Shown here in pieces: positions 26,095 to 34,753 of a stretch of DNA of 64,000 nt. The stretch covers positions 1 through 64,000 of the forward strand of contig JBFWMG010000013.1 of the NCBI GenBank assembly GCA_050251715.1, read 5' to 3'. The DNA comes from JBFWMG01 sp050251715 (lineage in GTDB: Bacteria; Desulfobacterota; Desulfovibrionia; Desulfovibrionales; Desulfovibrionaceae). Below the pieces are notes generated by a model. That model was not told where the DNA came from. It searched no databases and saw nothing but the letters and a program-made list of their open reading frames with translations. A program made the translations under genes and the position numbers. Position 1 is the first letter of the stretch. Each line of letters opens with the position of its first letter.

Positions 26095-27282
26095 ATGGCT
26101 GCGGGGCAGCCGAACAATCTGAAGACCCTGAACAGGGGCGCCGTGATCCTGCGCGAAGGGCAGGTGAGCCCTGCCGCCTTTGTCGTGAAGAAAGGGTCCG
26201 TGGTCCTTTTCCGCGTGGTCAACAACCGGCGCGTGGTGCTTGGGCATGTCACGCCGGGCCAGATGTTCGGCGAGTGGTCGCTGCTTTCCGGCAACCCGTT
26301 CGAGGCCACGGCCGAGGCGGCGGATTACTGCGAGCTGATGCCCATGGACCGCGACGTGCTGCAAGGGCTGCTGCTCAAATGTCCCAACCCGGTGCAGCGC
26401 ATCGTCAAAAATCTCATGGAGCAGGTGGCGCGCTACCACGGGGTTGTGCGCGACCAGCCGTCCACGGACATCTTCTTCAGCGTGTGCCAGTTGCTCGAGC
26501 TCATGCACAGGCAGCCCTGCGCCGCCCCCGAACCGGGAATGAGCGGCGTGAGCCATGCGGCGTTCGTGCGCACGGTGAAAAACATCCTCTGCGTCACCCA
26601 GCTCGAGATCGACCATGTCCTGCACCGCCTGCAACGGCTGGGTGTGGTGGCCATGCATGCGGTCAAGCAGGCCAGCTTTGCGGCGGACGCCCTGGGCAAG
26701 GTGGGCAAGACGCGGGAGATGGTGCGCGACAAGTGCGTCACCATCAAGGATCCGGAGGAATTTTTGGCCGTGGCGCGCAATTTGAGCGCCGAGTTGCAGC
26801 GTGACCCGCCCTTTACCGAGGGCATGGCCTTTGTGGACATCCATGATTTCGCGGCCATGGCCAAAACCACGCCGCACATGATATACCGCAAGATGGCGCA
26901 CCAGGAGGTGCCGGAGAACCTGTTCTTCCTGCCCCGTGGGGCGGCGGAGGCGTGGATCGGCCAGGTGGGCGAGGCGTTTTTCCAGAAGCTGCGGCGGCGC
27001 ACACTGAACCTGGACGAGTTGGAGACCGTGGACGATCTGGTGTTCGTGGACGCCCCCACCTTGCGGCAGGTGGTGGAGGCCATGAGCTTCCATACCCTGG
27101 CCACGCTGTTCGCGGCGGCGGGCGAGGACGCCAGGGACAAGCTGCTGGCGATTCTTTCCAAGAAGATGGCGGCCATCATCCAGGAAGAGGCGGCGGGCAG
27201 GGACGTGGATGAGGCGGAACTTGCGGGTGCGGAGGACGAGCTCTTCGCCCTGGTGAAAAAAATCAAAGGGGCGGGGAAGTGA
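26095..27282 (+). CDS. Cyclic-nucleotide-binding domain protein with FliG-C-like end
   Basis: The 395-residue protein starts at MAAGQPNN (GGAGG 4 nt upstream). Residues about 1-115 form a cNMP-binding beta-roll (GAVILREGQ, VKKGSVVLF, GQMFGEWSLLSG). The middle has two HTH-like segments (about 165-190, and 260-290 with DFAAMAKTTPHMIYRKM). The last 80 residues (DDLVFVDAPTLRQVVEAM, KLLAILSKKMAA) resemble the FliG C-terminal domain, which contacts the motor stator. The frame overlaps motA by 4 nt, followed by motB, so a stator-related function is plausible. The FliG likeness is by eye. Confidence 0.8.
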   Translation: MAAGQPNNLKTLNRGAVILREGQVSPAAFVVKKGSVVLFRVVNNRRVVLGHVTPGQMFGEWSLLSGNPFEATAEAADYCELMPMDRDVLQGLLLKCPNPVQRIVKNLMEQVARYHGVVRDQPSTDIFFSVCQLLELMHRQPCAAPEPGMSGVSHAAFVRTVKNILCVTQLEIDHVLHRLQRLGVVAMHAVKQASFAADALGKVGKTREMVRDKCVTIKDPEEFLAVARNLSAELQRDPPFTEGMAFVDIHDFAAMAKTTPHMIYRKMAHQEVPENLFFLPRGAAEAWIGQVGEAFFQKLRRRTLNLDELETVDDLVFVDAPTLRQVVEAMSFHTLATLFAAAGEDARDKLLAILSKKMAAIIQEEAAGRDVDEAELAGAEDELFALVKKIKGAGK

Positions 27283-28067
27283 ACATAGCCACGATCTTCG
27301 GCATCATTTTCGGCGTTGCCGTGCTTGTGACCGCCACGGTCATGTCCACGGCCACGCCCATGGTCTTTGTCAACTATCCGGGCCTGGCCATCGTGGTGGG
27401 CGGCACGGCGGCCGCCACCTTCATCTGCTATCCGCTCAAGGAAGTCATGCGCGTCATGAGCGTGTTCCTGCTCGCCCTGGGGCGCGAGGAACTGCCCATC
27501 GGCAACTACATCGACGAACTGGTGCGCCTGGCCAAGACCGCCTCGCAAAAGGGCGCCATCGCCCTGGAAAAAGCGCTGCCCGGCATTGAGAACGAGTTTT
27601 TGAAGAGCGCGGTGCAGATGCTGGTGGACGGGTATTCGCGCGAGGAGATCGGCGAGATTCTGGAAACGCGCATCCAGCAGCATTATGAGCAGGAAATGGG
27701 CGCGGCGGGCATCTACCGCACCATGTCCAAGCTCGCGCCCGCCTTTGGCATCACGGGCACGCTCATCGGCCTCATCAGCATGATGCAGTCCATGCAGGGC
27801 GACGTGAAGGCGCTGGGCCCGGCCATGGCCGTGGCGCTCACCACCACGCTCTACGGGGTGCTGCTGGCCAACATGATCTGTCTGCCCATTGCCATCAAGG
27901 TGGAAAAACGCATCGAGGAACGGGTCATCCTCATGTGCGTCATCCGCGACGGCATCCTGTTCATCAACGACAAGACGCCTGCGGCCATCGTGCTGGACAA
28001 GCTCAAGGCGTACCTGCCGCCCCGGCGCTGGCACTCCATCAAGACCCGGCCCACGAGGAAGGCGTAG
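27279..28067 (+). CDS. motA: Flagellar motor stator protein MotA
   Basis: This 262-residue membrane protein has four predicted helices, with the family segments NYPGLAIVVGGTAAATFICYPLKEV, the cytoplasmic loop, and LAPAFGITGTLIGLISMM. It forms the proton or sodium channel with MotB. The GTG start overlaps the upstream stop (GTGA), indicating coupling with the cNMP/FliG-C protein. Confidence 0.95.
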   Translation: MNIATIFGIIFGVAVLVTATVMSTATPMVFVNYPGLAIVVGGTAAATFICYPLKEVMRVMSVFLLALGREELPIGNYIDELVRLAKTASQKGAIALEKALPGIENEFLKSAVQMLVDGYSREEIGEILETRIQQHYEQEMGAAGIYRTMSKLAPAFGITGTLIGLISMMQSMQGDVKALGPAMAVALTTTLYGVLLANMICLPIAIKVEKRIEERVILMCVIRDGILFINDKTPAAIVLDKLKAYLPPRRWHSIKTRPTRKA

Positions 28068-28106
28068 CCCGCCGTGCGGCGCGGCGACGCGGACAAGGTG
28101 GCCACC

Positions 28107-28847
28107 ATGGGAAGAACACTCCGTTCCCTGCGCAAGATCGAGAGGGATGATTCTGGCGAATGGACCCTGACGCTGGCGGATATGATGACGCTCATTCTCT
28201 GCTTTTTCGTGCTCATCGTGGCCATCTCGGTGGTGGATTTCGAGCGCTATGAAAAGGTGTCGGAATCCATGAGCAACGCCATGACCAAGAAAAAGGCGCC
28301 CCAGCGGGTGAAGGAGGAGGCGCCCGAGCCGTTGTTCCCCGCCGAGGTGCGCCGCAGCCTTGCCGTGGCCACCGAACGCAGGAAGAGCCTGGACGAACTG
28401 CTGCTCGACCTGCAAAGCCGCCTGAGCGGGGCGCAGGAGGCGGTGGAGCTGGAAAAGCGGCCCAACAGCGTGGCCATCAACCTGAAGGGGCCGGTGTTCT
28501 TTGAATTGGGCAGCGCCGACCTGACCGCCAAGGCGGGTTCATTGCTGCGCGACATCTTCCAGGCCTTGGAGGGCGTGCCGTACAAGCTTGTTGTGGAGGG
28601 GCACTCGGACAACATTCCCATCCGCTCCGCCAAATTTCCGTCCAACTGGGAGTTGTCGTCGGCCCGGGCCTGTTCCGTGGCGCGCTATCTCATAGACAGC
28701 GGTTTTCCCAGCACCTCGGTCAGCGTGCTGGGGTTGGCGGACACCCGGCCCCTGGCGCCCAACAGCGATCCGCTGGGCCGGCCCCTGCCTCAGAACCAGG
28801 TGCTCAACCGCCGCGTGGTCATTCTGGTCGAACCCAAGGCGTCCTAG
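28107..28847 (+). CDS. motB: Flagellar motor stator protein MotB
   Basis: This 246-residue protein has one membrane helix with the ion-carrying aspartate in LADMMTLILCFFVLIVAIS, a linker, and a C-terminal OmpA-like peptidoglycan-binding domain (VEGHSDNIPI, NWELSSARA). I start at ATG 28107 with AAGGTGG 8 nt upstream; a GTG at 28074 is also open. It is coupled to motA. Confidence 0.95.
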   Translation: MGRTLRSLRKIERDDSGEWTLTLADMMTLILCFFVLIVAISVVDFERYEKVSESMSNAMTKKKAPQRVKEEAPEPLFPAEVRRSLAVATERRKSLDELLLDLQSRLSGAQEAVELEKRPNSVAINLKGPVFFELGSADLTAKAGSLLRDIFQALEGVPYKLVVEGHSDNIPIRSAKFPSNWELSSARACSVARYLIDSGFPSTSVSVLGLADTRPLAPNSDPLGRPLPQNQVLNRRVVILVEPKAS

Positions 28848-28966
28848 CCGTATGCCCCGCCGGGGCACGGGGCGCATGCTTGTGCTTGGCGGCGACTCCA
28901 TGGTACAGCCCTTTCAATAAAAGGGAATCGCTGTAACGGATACAGGTCGGGACGCCAGGAGTACCC

Positions 28967-30073
28967 GTGAACCCGGGGGGAAGGATGCCTGAAAGCCAGG
29001 AAAGCGCCACGCCACGGCGCGTCGTTATTTTATCAAGCAATATGCCTCACATAGAGCGGGATAAACAGATGATCCGCCATCTGCCGCTGGAGGTGGCCGA
29101 GACCTTTACCATGGGCGCCATGGCCATCGCCTTTCTCATGTCCAACAAGGTGGATGTGGTGTTGTGCGACAGCCATCTGGAAGACATGTCCGGCATCAAG
29201 TTTCTCCAGACCCTGAAAACAAACCGCCAGCTCAAGAATATCCCCGTTGTCGTGATAACGTCCGTGAGCGACCGCAACACCGTGCTCGATTTCATCTCCG
29301 CCGGGTGCTCCGGCTACGTCATCCGCCCCTACAACAATGACACGTTCGAACGCCACGTCACCACCGCCCTGCAATTGCAGCGCTTCGAGGAAATCGAAGT
29401 CCAGCAGCTTGGCGACGCCAAGCGCATGCTCGACATGGGCAACTTTGACGACGCGGTGGAGGAGTTCGAGGAGATCATCAGCCAGCAGGAATCGGCCCAG
29501 AAGTACTACGACATGGGCTGCCACTACCTCATCAAGCAGAAGTGGGGCAAGGCCATTGTCTCCTTCCAGAAGGCGATACGCCTCAACGACCTGTATGCCG
29601 AGGCGTATCAGGGTCTGGCCGAGGCGTACAAGGGCAAGGGCGAACTGGACAAGAGCAAGCAATACCTCCAGCGCGCCGCGGACATCCACGCCGAATTCAA
29701 CCGCATGGAGCAGGTCAAGGCGCTCTTCGTGGACATCCTCAAGATGGACAGCAACGCCCCCAACCCCTTCAACACGCTGGGCGTCAAGCTGCGCAAGCAG
29801 GGCGACTACGTGGGGGCGCTGCACGCGTATACCCAGGCCATCGGCATAACGCCCAACGACGAAAACATCTATTTCAACATGGCCAAGGCCTATTACTTCA
29901 TGGAACAGTACGATCAGGCCGAGGAAAAGGTCACCCTGGCCCTCAGTCTGAACAGCGACTTTCCCGAGGCGGCCATCATGTTCAAGAAACTGACCAGCCG
30001 CGAGTGGCAGGACTCAAACGTGGCCTCGGTGAAAGAGAAAAGCGCGGGCGGCAGTTCCCTGCGCGACGTGTAG
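28967..30073 (+). CDS. Divergent receiver-domain protein with TPR repeats
   Basis: The 368-residue protein has an N-terminal response-regulator receiver fold (about 20-140) and TPR repeats (about 145-350; AYQGLAEAYKGKGELDKSKQYL, NIYFNMAKAYYFMEQYDQAEEK). The phospho-acceptor position is kept (VVLCDSHLEDMSG), but the usual acidic pair in strand 1 is replaced by serines (VVILSSNMPH) and the conserved lysine by arginine (GYVIRPY). Phosphorylation may therefore be lost. I start at GTG 28967, with AGGAG 5 nt upstream; ATG 28985 is an alternative. It is 2 bp from the thioesterase gene. Confidence 0.85.
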   Translation: MNPGGRMPESQESATPRRVVILSSNMPHIERDKQMIRHLPLEVAETFTMGAMAIAFLMSNKVDVVLCDSHLEDMSGIKFLQTLKTNRQLKNIPVVVITSVSDRNTVLDFISAGCSGYVIRPYNNDTFERHVTTALQLQRFEEIEVQQLGDAKRMLDMGNFDDAVEEFEEIISQQESAQKYYDMGCHYLIKQKWGKAIVSFQKAIRLNDLYAEAYQGLAEAYKGKGELDKSKQYLQRAADIHAEFNRMEQVKALFVDILKMDSNAPNPFNTLGVKLRKQGDYVGALHAYTQAIGITPNDENIYFNMAKAYYFMEQYDQAEEKVTLALSLNSDFPEAAIMFKKLTSREWQDSNVASVKEKSAGGSSLRDV

Positions 30074-30075
30074 CC

Positions 30076-30492
30076 ATGCCCAGGCACTATTTGCGCCACG
30101 TCCAGGAGCCCGGCCAGACGGTCAACCCCCTGTTCAACACCCTGGGCGTGCGCGTGGAGCATATCGGCGCGGACCGCGCCGTGCTGTGCATGGACGTGGA
30201 CGAGCGGCATATCCAGGGCGCGGGCGTGGCTGCGGGCGGCATACTGGCCACGCTGCTGGACGAGGCCATGGCCCATGCGGTCATCGCCACCCTGGACAAC
30301 GGCGACGCCACGGCCACGGTGGACATGTCCGTGCGCTTTCTGCGGCCCGTCAAACGGGGCGATGCGGTGCGCGCCGAGGCGCGCGTGCTGCGCCGGGGCG
30401 GGCGCATCATCCATGTGGAGGCCGATGTGCTGCTGCCAAACGGCGACATCGCCGCACGCGGCGCGGCCTCGTTCATCGTCAACGGCCGCTAG
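30076..30492 (+). CDS. PaaI-family hotdog thioesterase
   Basis: This 138-residue protein has the hotdog-fold pattern of PaaI/YbgC-type thioesterases: VAAGGILATLLDEAMAHAV holds the central helix and catalytic acid, and ATVDMSVRFLRPVKRGD is the conserved strand pair. It probably hydrolyses an acyl-CoA, but the substrate cannot be told. The gene begins 2 bp after the upstream stop and has no good ribosome binding site, suggesting coupling. Confidence 0.85.
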   Translation: MPRHYLRHVQEPGQTVNPLFNTLGVRVEHIGADRAVLCMDVDERHIQGAGVAAGGILATLLDEAMAHAVIATLDNGDATATVDMSVRFLRPVKRGDAVRAEARVLRRGGRIIHVEADVLLPNGDIAARGAASFIVNGR

Positions 30493-30532
30493 CGCCGCGC
30501 GCGTTCCTGCCGTCAAGCAAAGCTGCAAAGAC

Positions 30533-30614
30533 CCGGGGGAAGGAGAGAGGAAAGGGAAACCCCCTTTTTCCAAGCATAAAAAGGGGTTTTCCCTTTCCTC
30601 TCTCCTTCCCCCGG
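30533..30614. repeat. 82-bp inverted repeat with 37-bp arms
   Basis: The left arm (30533-30569) and right arm (30578-30614) are reverse complements with one mismatch and an 8-nt loop (CCAAGCAT). The arms are purine/pyrimidine-biased: GGGGGAAGGAGAGAGG and CCTCTCTCCTTCCCCC. One arm recurs at 121-157 and a degenerate form near 56881-56925. It lies 40 bp after the thioesterase stop. It may be a mobile or REP-like element that also terminates transcription. Confidence 0.85.
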
Positions 30615-30666
30615 ACCCCCATCCTCTCTCCTATCTCTTTCCCCAAAAACTGCTGGCTGGGGAGGA
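30612..30666. repeat. Dispersed repeat, copy A
   Basis: The segment ACCCCC, TCCTCTCTC, then TTCCCCAAAAACTGC and TGGGGA recurs in inverted orientation at 56721-56780. Both copies combine a pyrimidine tract with a small hairpin (CCCCAA against TTGGGG or CTGGGG). This copy directly follows the 82-bp inverted repeat. Confidence 0.65.
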
Positions 30667-30820
30667 GGTGGATACGGGTGGGCCAAGCGAGTTCCCCAGG
30701 TGGGCTCTCGTTGTCTGGTGTGTCAGGATAAGGGCATGGAGTGCGTTCACCCGACGCCGTGGGCCGCAAGGCGTCGAAAAAGACACAGCAGGGAGACATG
30801 GCGGTTGGTCCGCAATATGA

Positions 30821-30852
30821 AAGCCCCGCCTGCATGGCGGGGCTTCTTTTTT
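30821..30852. terminator. Terminator between the thioesterase gene and cydB
   Basis: AAGCCCCGCC (30821-30830) pairs perfectly with GGCGGGGCTT (30836-30845) around a 5-nt loop, followed by C and six T residues on the plus strand. It lies between convergent genes and probably serves cydB as well, although the T-run on the minus strand is short. Confidence 0.8.
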
Positions 30853-30876
30853 GGTTCCAGGGGGGGGAGGGATTGC

Positions 30877-31902
30877 CTAGTAGGATTCCTCGTACCCCAG
30901 CTCCTCGTCCGTGAGCTTGTGGCTGAAGGTCTTGTACACCCATCCCTGGTACAGGAGCACGATGGGCACGCAGACCAGGGCCACGCCCAGCATGATCTTG
31001 AGCGTGAGCGGGCTGGAGGCTGCGTTGTGGATGGTCATGGACCAGGCCGGGTCGAGGCTCGACGGCAGGAGCGCCGGGTAGATGCCGAACACGCCGAACA
31101 GCGTGACGCAGGCGATGAACGCCGCCGAGGAGCCCCAGGCCGCCCAGTGGCGGCGCGAGCCGAGCATGAGCCGCGTGATGATGAGCATGGCCACGGCCAG
31201 CACCAGGAAGATGAGCAGCGGCGGATAGGTGAGGTAGTTGGCGTAGAGGTTGGTGGCCACGCTGGTGAGCACCAAGAAGCCCACGGCAACGGCGATGAGG
31301 TACATCCACAGGATCTCGGCCGTGCGCACGGCGCGGTCGTGCAGGTCGCCCACGGACTTGATGGCCAGCCACAACGCCCCGTGGTAGCAGAACATCAGGA
31401 CAAAGAGCACGCCGCCCGCAAGCCCGTAGTAGTTGAGCAGGCCGAAGAGGGTGCCTTCGTTGATGTGTTCGGCATTGATGGGAATGCCCTTGAAGATGTT
31501 GGCAAAGGCCACGCCCAGGAGCAGGGCGGGCAGGAAGCTGCCGAGCACATGGCAGGTGTCCCACACCTTGCGCCAGCTGTCGCTGTCCACCTTGTTGCGG
31601 AACTCGAAGGACACGCCGCGCAGGATGAGGGCGAAGAGCAGGAGCAGCAGCGCGGCGTACAGGCCGCTGAACATCACGGCATACGCCGTTGGGAAGGCCG
31701 CGAAGGTGACGCCGCCCGCCGTGATGAGCCAGACCTCGTTGCCGTCCCAGAACGGGCCGGCGGCGTTGAAGATGATGCGTTTTTCCTTTTCCGTTTTGGC
31801 CAGGAACGGCATGAGCGTGCCCATGCCCAGGTCAAAGCCGTCGAGAACGAAATAGACGGCCCACAGGACTCCCCAGAGGACGAACCAGGTTGTTTCGAGC
31901 AT
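30877..31902 (-). CDS. cydB: Cytochrome bd oxidase subunit II
   Basis: This 341-residue membrane protein has the CydB N-terminus (WFVLWGVLWAVYFVLDGFDLGMG) and the AAGPFWDGNEVWLI segment, with about eight helices. With CydA it reduces oxygen to water with quinol; in a sulfate reducer this is an oxygen-protection system. It lies 52 bp after cydA. Confidence 0.96.
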   Translation of the reverse strand: MLETTWFVLWGVLWAVYFVLDGFDLGMGTLMPFLAKTEKEKRIIFNAAGPFWDGNEVWLITAGGVTFAAFPTAYAVMFSGLYAALLLLLFALILRGVSFEFRNKVDSDSWRKVWDTCHVLGSFLPALLLGVAFANIFKGIPINAEHINEGTLFGLLNYYGLAGGVLFVLMFCYHGALWLAIKSVGDLHDRAVRTAEILWMYLIAVAVGFLVLTSVATNLYANYLTYPPLLIFLVLAVAMLIITRLMLGSRRHWAAWGSSAAFIACVTLFGVFGIYPALLPSSLDPAWSMTIHNAASSPLTLKIMLGVALVCVPIVLLYQGWVYKTFSHKLTDEELGYEESY

Positions 31903-31954
31903 ATTCCTACCCTCTTTTCACTTCGGGTTTGTTGATTGGTCTGCCGCGCCGCAT

Positions 31955-33256
31955 TTAGTGGACCGGACCCTTCTGGGCGTACTTCTTGAGCAGATAGATA
32001 TCCACCGCGCCCAGCAGGGCGTAAACCACAATGAACGCGACCAGGGAGATGGCGACCTGTGAGGTGACCAGCGGCGAGACCGCGTCCCTGGTTTTCATGA
32101 GGCCGTACACGATCCACGGCTGGCGGCCCACCTCGGCCACCATCCAGCCCGCCTCGATGGCGATGTAGGGCAGGGGAATGGCGAACAGCATGACCTTGAG
32201 GAACCATTTGCGGTCGTCAAGGGAGTTGCGCCACAGCCAGGCGAGCGCGGCCAGGAGCGGCAGCAGCGTGCCAATGCCCACCATGGCCCGGAAGGAAAGG
32301 AAGGTGAGCAGCACGGGAGGCCGCTCTTCCTTGGGGAAGTCCTTGAGTCCCTTGACCACGGCGTTGGGGTCGTTGAAGGCGAGCACGCTCAGGAGGCTGG
32401 GGATGCCTATGCCTTCCACCAGATTGCGCTCATTGGCCTCGTCCGGGATCTGGAGCAGATACATGGGCGCGTTGGGCTGGGTTTCCCAGTGCGCTTCCAT
32501 GGCCGCCAGCTTGGCGGGCTGGTGCAGAGCCACCGCGTTGCCCTGGAAGTGCCCCATGACAGCCATGCCCACGGAAAAGATCAGGGCAAAGGCCGCAGCA
32601 ATGGCAAAGGACTTCTTGAAGAAGGTTTCCTCGTTCTTGCGCATCAGGTGGTAGGCGGACACCCCGAGCACGAAGAACGCGGCGAGCGTCCACGCCCCAA
32701 AGACCACATGCGCGAATTCTTCCCAGGCCCATGGCTGCAGGATGACATCGAAAAAGTTGTCCAGTTCGGCGCGGCCGTTGCGCAGCACATAGCCGACGGG
32801 GTGCTGCATCCAGGCGTTGGCGATGAGGATCCACAACGCCGACACGTTGGAGGCGATGGCCACCAGCCAAATGGCGGTACAGTGGAGCTTGGCCGACAGC
32901 TTGTCCCAGCCAAAGACCCAGACCGCCACGAAGGTGGATTCGAGGAAAAAGGCCACCGAGGCCTCGATGGCCAGCAGCGCGCCGAAGATGTCGCCCACAT
33001 AGGCGGAATAGCGCGACCAGTTGGTGCCGAACTGGAATTCGAGCGTGATGCCCGTGACCACGCCCAGCGCGAAGTTGATGAGGAACAGCTTGCCCCAGAA
33101 TTTGGCCATCCGTTTGTAGGTCTCGTCGCCGGTCTGCACATAGCGCGTCTCCATGACCGCGATGATGACCGAGAGCCCCAATGTCAACGGTACGAATATG
33201 AAGTGAAACAGTGTCGCCACAGCGAACTGTAGCCGGGACAAAAACAGGACATCCAT
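31955..33256 (-). CDS. cydA: Cytochrome bd oxidase subunit I
   Basis: This 433-residue subunit carries the three haems. The N-terminal RLQFAVATLFHFIFVPLTLG includes a haem-ligand histidine, EEFAHVVFGAW another, and GRQPWIVYGLMKT is the conserved quinol-oxidase segment. The quinol-binding Q-loop region is short compared with the E. coli enzyme. AAAGGGGG precedes the ATG. Confidence 0.97.
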   Translation of the reverse strand: MDVLFLSRLQFAVATLFHFIFVPLTLGLSVIIAVMETRYVQTGDETYKRMAKFWGKLFLINFALGVVTGITLEFQFGTNWSRYSAYVGDIFGALLAIEASVAFFLESTFVAVWVFGWDKLSAKLHCTAIWLVAIASNVSALWILIANAWMQHPVGYVLRNGRAELDNFFDVILQPWAWEEFAHVVFGAWTLAAFFVLGVSAYHLMRKNEETFFKKSFAIAAAFALIFSVGMAVMGHFQGNAVALHQPAKLAAMEAHWETQPNAPMYLLQIPDEANERNLVEGIGIPSLLSVLAFNDPNAVVKGLKDFPKEERPPVLLTFLSFRAMVGIGTLLPLLAALAWLWRNSLDDRKWFLKVMLFAIPLPYIAIEAGWMVAEVGRQPWIVYGLMKTRDAVSPLVTSQVAISLVAFIVVYALLGAVDIYLLKKYAQKGPVH

Positions 33257-33460
33257 ACCTACCCCCTTTCGTCACGCGTTGAGCCTTCATGTGCCTGAAG
33301 GCGGTTCGACAAGAATACCGACATATTACCCCGGGACGCGATAAATGCAAGCTGATTGTCGCCGTTAAAGCGAGTAAAACGCTAATCGTTATTATTCTCG
33401 ATCCAGATGTAACCCCATCGCAGTGAAGAAGTAAAGAAAAAAATAAAAAAGGCTCCCGAA
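33257..33460 (-). promoter_or_regulatory. cydA upstream region with palindrome
   Basis: Apart from the promoter at 33323-33350, the minus strand holds the imperfect palindrome TTAGCG, 7-nt spacer, CGCTTTAA near 33360-33386, located just upstream of the -35. That is a suitable place for an activator or redox regulator. The regulator is not identified. Confidence 0.35.
33323..33350 (-). promoter_or_regulatory. Candidate cydAB promoter
   Basis: On the minus strand, TTGCAT (33345-33350) and TAATAT (33323-33328) are 16 bp apart, a good sigma70-type pair. The predicted start site is about 60 nt before the cydA ATG. Confidence 0.6.
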
Positions 33461-33468
33461 GGAGCCTT
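33442..33468 (-). terminator. Intrinsic terminator after roo
   Basis: Reading the minus strand, AAGGCTCC (33468-33461) pairs with GGAGCCTT (33456-33449) around a 4-nt loop and is followed by a run of T residues interrupted once by A. It ends roo transcription before the cydA promoter. Confidence 0.9.
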
Positions 33469-33498
33469 GGAGAACCAGGGAGAAGGGAGAAGGGAGAA

Positions 33499-34710
33499 TC
33501 AGGCCGTGATCTTGGCCTTGATGGCCTGGCCCACGGCATGGCCCAATGCGGCGCACTGGCCCAGCACGTCGTGTCCGGGCACGTGCTGGCATTTGACGGG
33601 TTCGGCCACGATATCCAGGTGCATGGCTTCGAGCCATTCCGTGATGGCCTTGACCGATTCGCCGCTCCAGCCAAAGGAGCCAAAGGCGGCGCCGATCTTG
33701 TTCTGGGGCCGCAGACCCTTCATGTAGGTGAGCATGGCCGCCACGTTGGGCATGATGCCGTTGTTGTGCGTGGGCGAGCCCACGATCACGGCCGCCGCGT
33801 CAAAGATCTCGGTCATCACCGCGCTGTGGTGGTTGGCCTTGAGCCACATGCACCGCACGCTGATGCCTTCCCGCTCCAGGCCTTCGGTGATGGCCTTGGC
33901 CATTTTTTCGGTGGAGTGCCACATGGTGTCGTAGACCACCACGGCCTTGGGCTTCACGGCCTTTTGCTCGGCAAAGGCCTTGTAGGTGTCCAGGGCGTAC
34001 TGGCAATCCTCCTTGCCACGGAAGATGAGCCCGTGGTCAGGGGCGATCATGTCGATGTCCAGGCCCAGTTCGGCCACCTGCTCCAGCACCTTGAGCACCT
34101 GGGGCGAATAGGGGAGCACGATGTTGGCGTAATACTCCTGCATGGAGCGGAAGACCTCGGCCCGGTTGAACTCGTCCACAAAGCGCTCGGAAGAGGCGAT
34201 GTTCTGGCCAAAGGCGTCGTTGGGGATGAGCAGCTTGTCCTCGGGAATGTAGGAGGCCATGGAGTCGGGCCAGTGCACCATGCGCATCTCCATGAATTGG
34301 ATGGTGCGCGTGCCGATGCTGACGCTGTCGCCGGTCTTGACCACCTCGATGGGCCAGTCCACGTCGCCGAACACGGCCTTGATGGTGCGCAATCCCATGG
34401 GCGAGGTGAAGATCTTTTCCGGCTTGGCCGCCTCGATGATGGCGGGCATGGCGCCCGCATGGTCCTGCTCCACGTGGTCGATGACGATGTAGTCGATGTC
34501 GCTCAAGTCGCAGACCTGGGCGATGCGGCACTTGAGGGTGTTCACCGCCTCGGCCTTCACCGAATCGAACAGGGTGATCTTTTCGTCCTTGACCAGGTAG
34601 GCGTTGTAGGTGGTGCCGCGCGGGGACAGGGAATAGCCGTGGAAATCGCGGCTGCTCCAGTCCACGTGGCCCACCCAGTAGATGTCTTTCTTGATCTCGA
34701 TAGGTTTCAT
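33499..34710 (-). CDS. roo: Rubredoxin:oxygen oxidoreductase, flavodiiron protein
   Basis: This 403-residue protein reduces oxygen (or NO) to water using electrons from rubredoxin. The metallo-beta-lactamase-like domain has the diiron ligands HVEQDHAGAM, and the C-terminal flavodoxin domain has VVVYDTMWHSTEKMA and VGSPTHNNG. I start at MKPIEIKKDIYWVG (ATG 34708-34710), preceded by AGAGGAC. Rubredoxin, its electron donor, is encoded directly upstream. A palindromic operator-like site lies 17-34 nt before the start. Confidence 0.97.
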   Translation of the reverse strand: MKPIEIKKDIYWVGHVDWSSRDFHGYSLSPRGTTYNAYLVKDEKITLFDSVKAEAVNTLKCRIAQVCDLSDIDYIVIDHVEQDHAGAMPAIIEAAKPEKIFTSPMGLRTIKAVFGDVDWPIEVVKTGDSVSIGTRTIQFMEMRMVHWPDSMASYIPEDKLLIPNDAFGQNIASSERFVDEFNRAEVFRSMQEYYANIVLPYSPQVLKVLEQVAELGLDIDMIAPDHGLIFRGKEDCQYALDTYKAFAEQKAVKPKAVVVYDTMWHSTEKMAKAITEGLEREGISVRCMWLKANHHSAVMTEIFDAAAVIVGSPTHNNGIMPNVAAMLTYMKGLRPQNKIGAAFGSFGWSGESVKAITEWLEAMHLDIVAEPVKCQHVPGHDVLGQCAALGHAVGQAIKAKITA

Positions 34711-34726
34711 GGCGTCCTCTTGTGGA

Positions 34727-34744
34727 ATTGATTTAGTAATCAAT
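34727..34744. promoter_or_regulatory. 18-bp palindrome upstream of roo
   Basis: ATTGATT, 4-nt spacer, AATCAAT is perfectly symmetric and lies 17 nt upstream of the roo start codon. The half site TTGAT resembles those of FNR/CRP-family regulators, though the spacing is not the classic FNR one. It probably binds a redox- or NO-responsive regulator; the position near the start suggests repression. Confidence 0.6.
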
Positions 34745-34753
34745 CCTAAATAC

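Noticed and set aside
28848..28966. c-di-GMP riboswitch before the receiver-TPR gene
   Set aside because: The region has small hairpins and GGATACAGG-like sequence, but the conserved GEMM core was not found.
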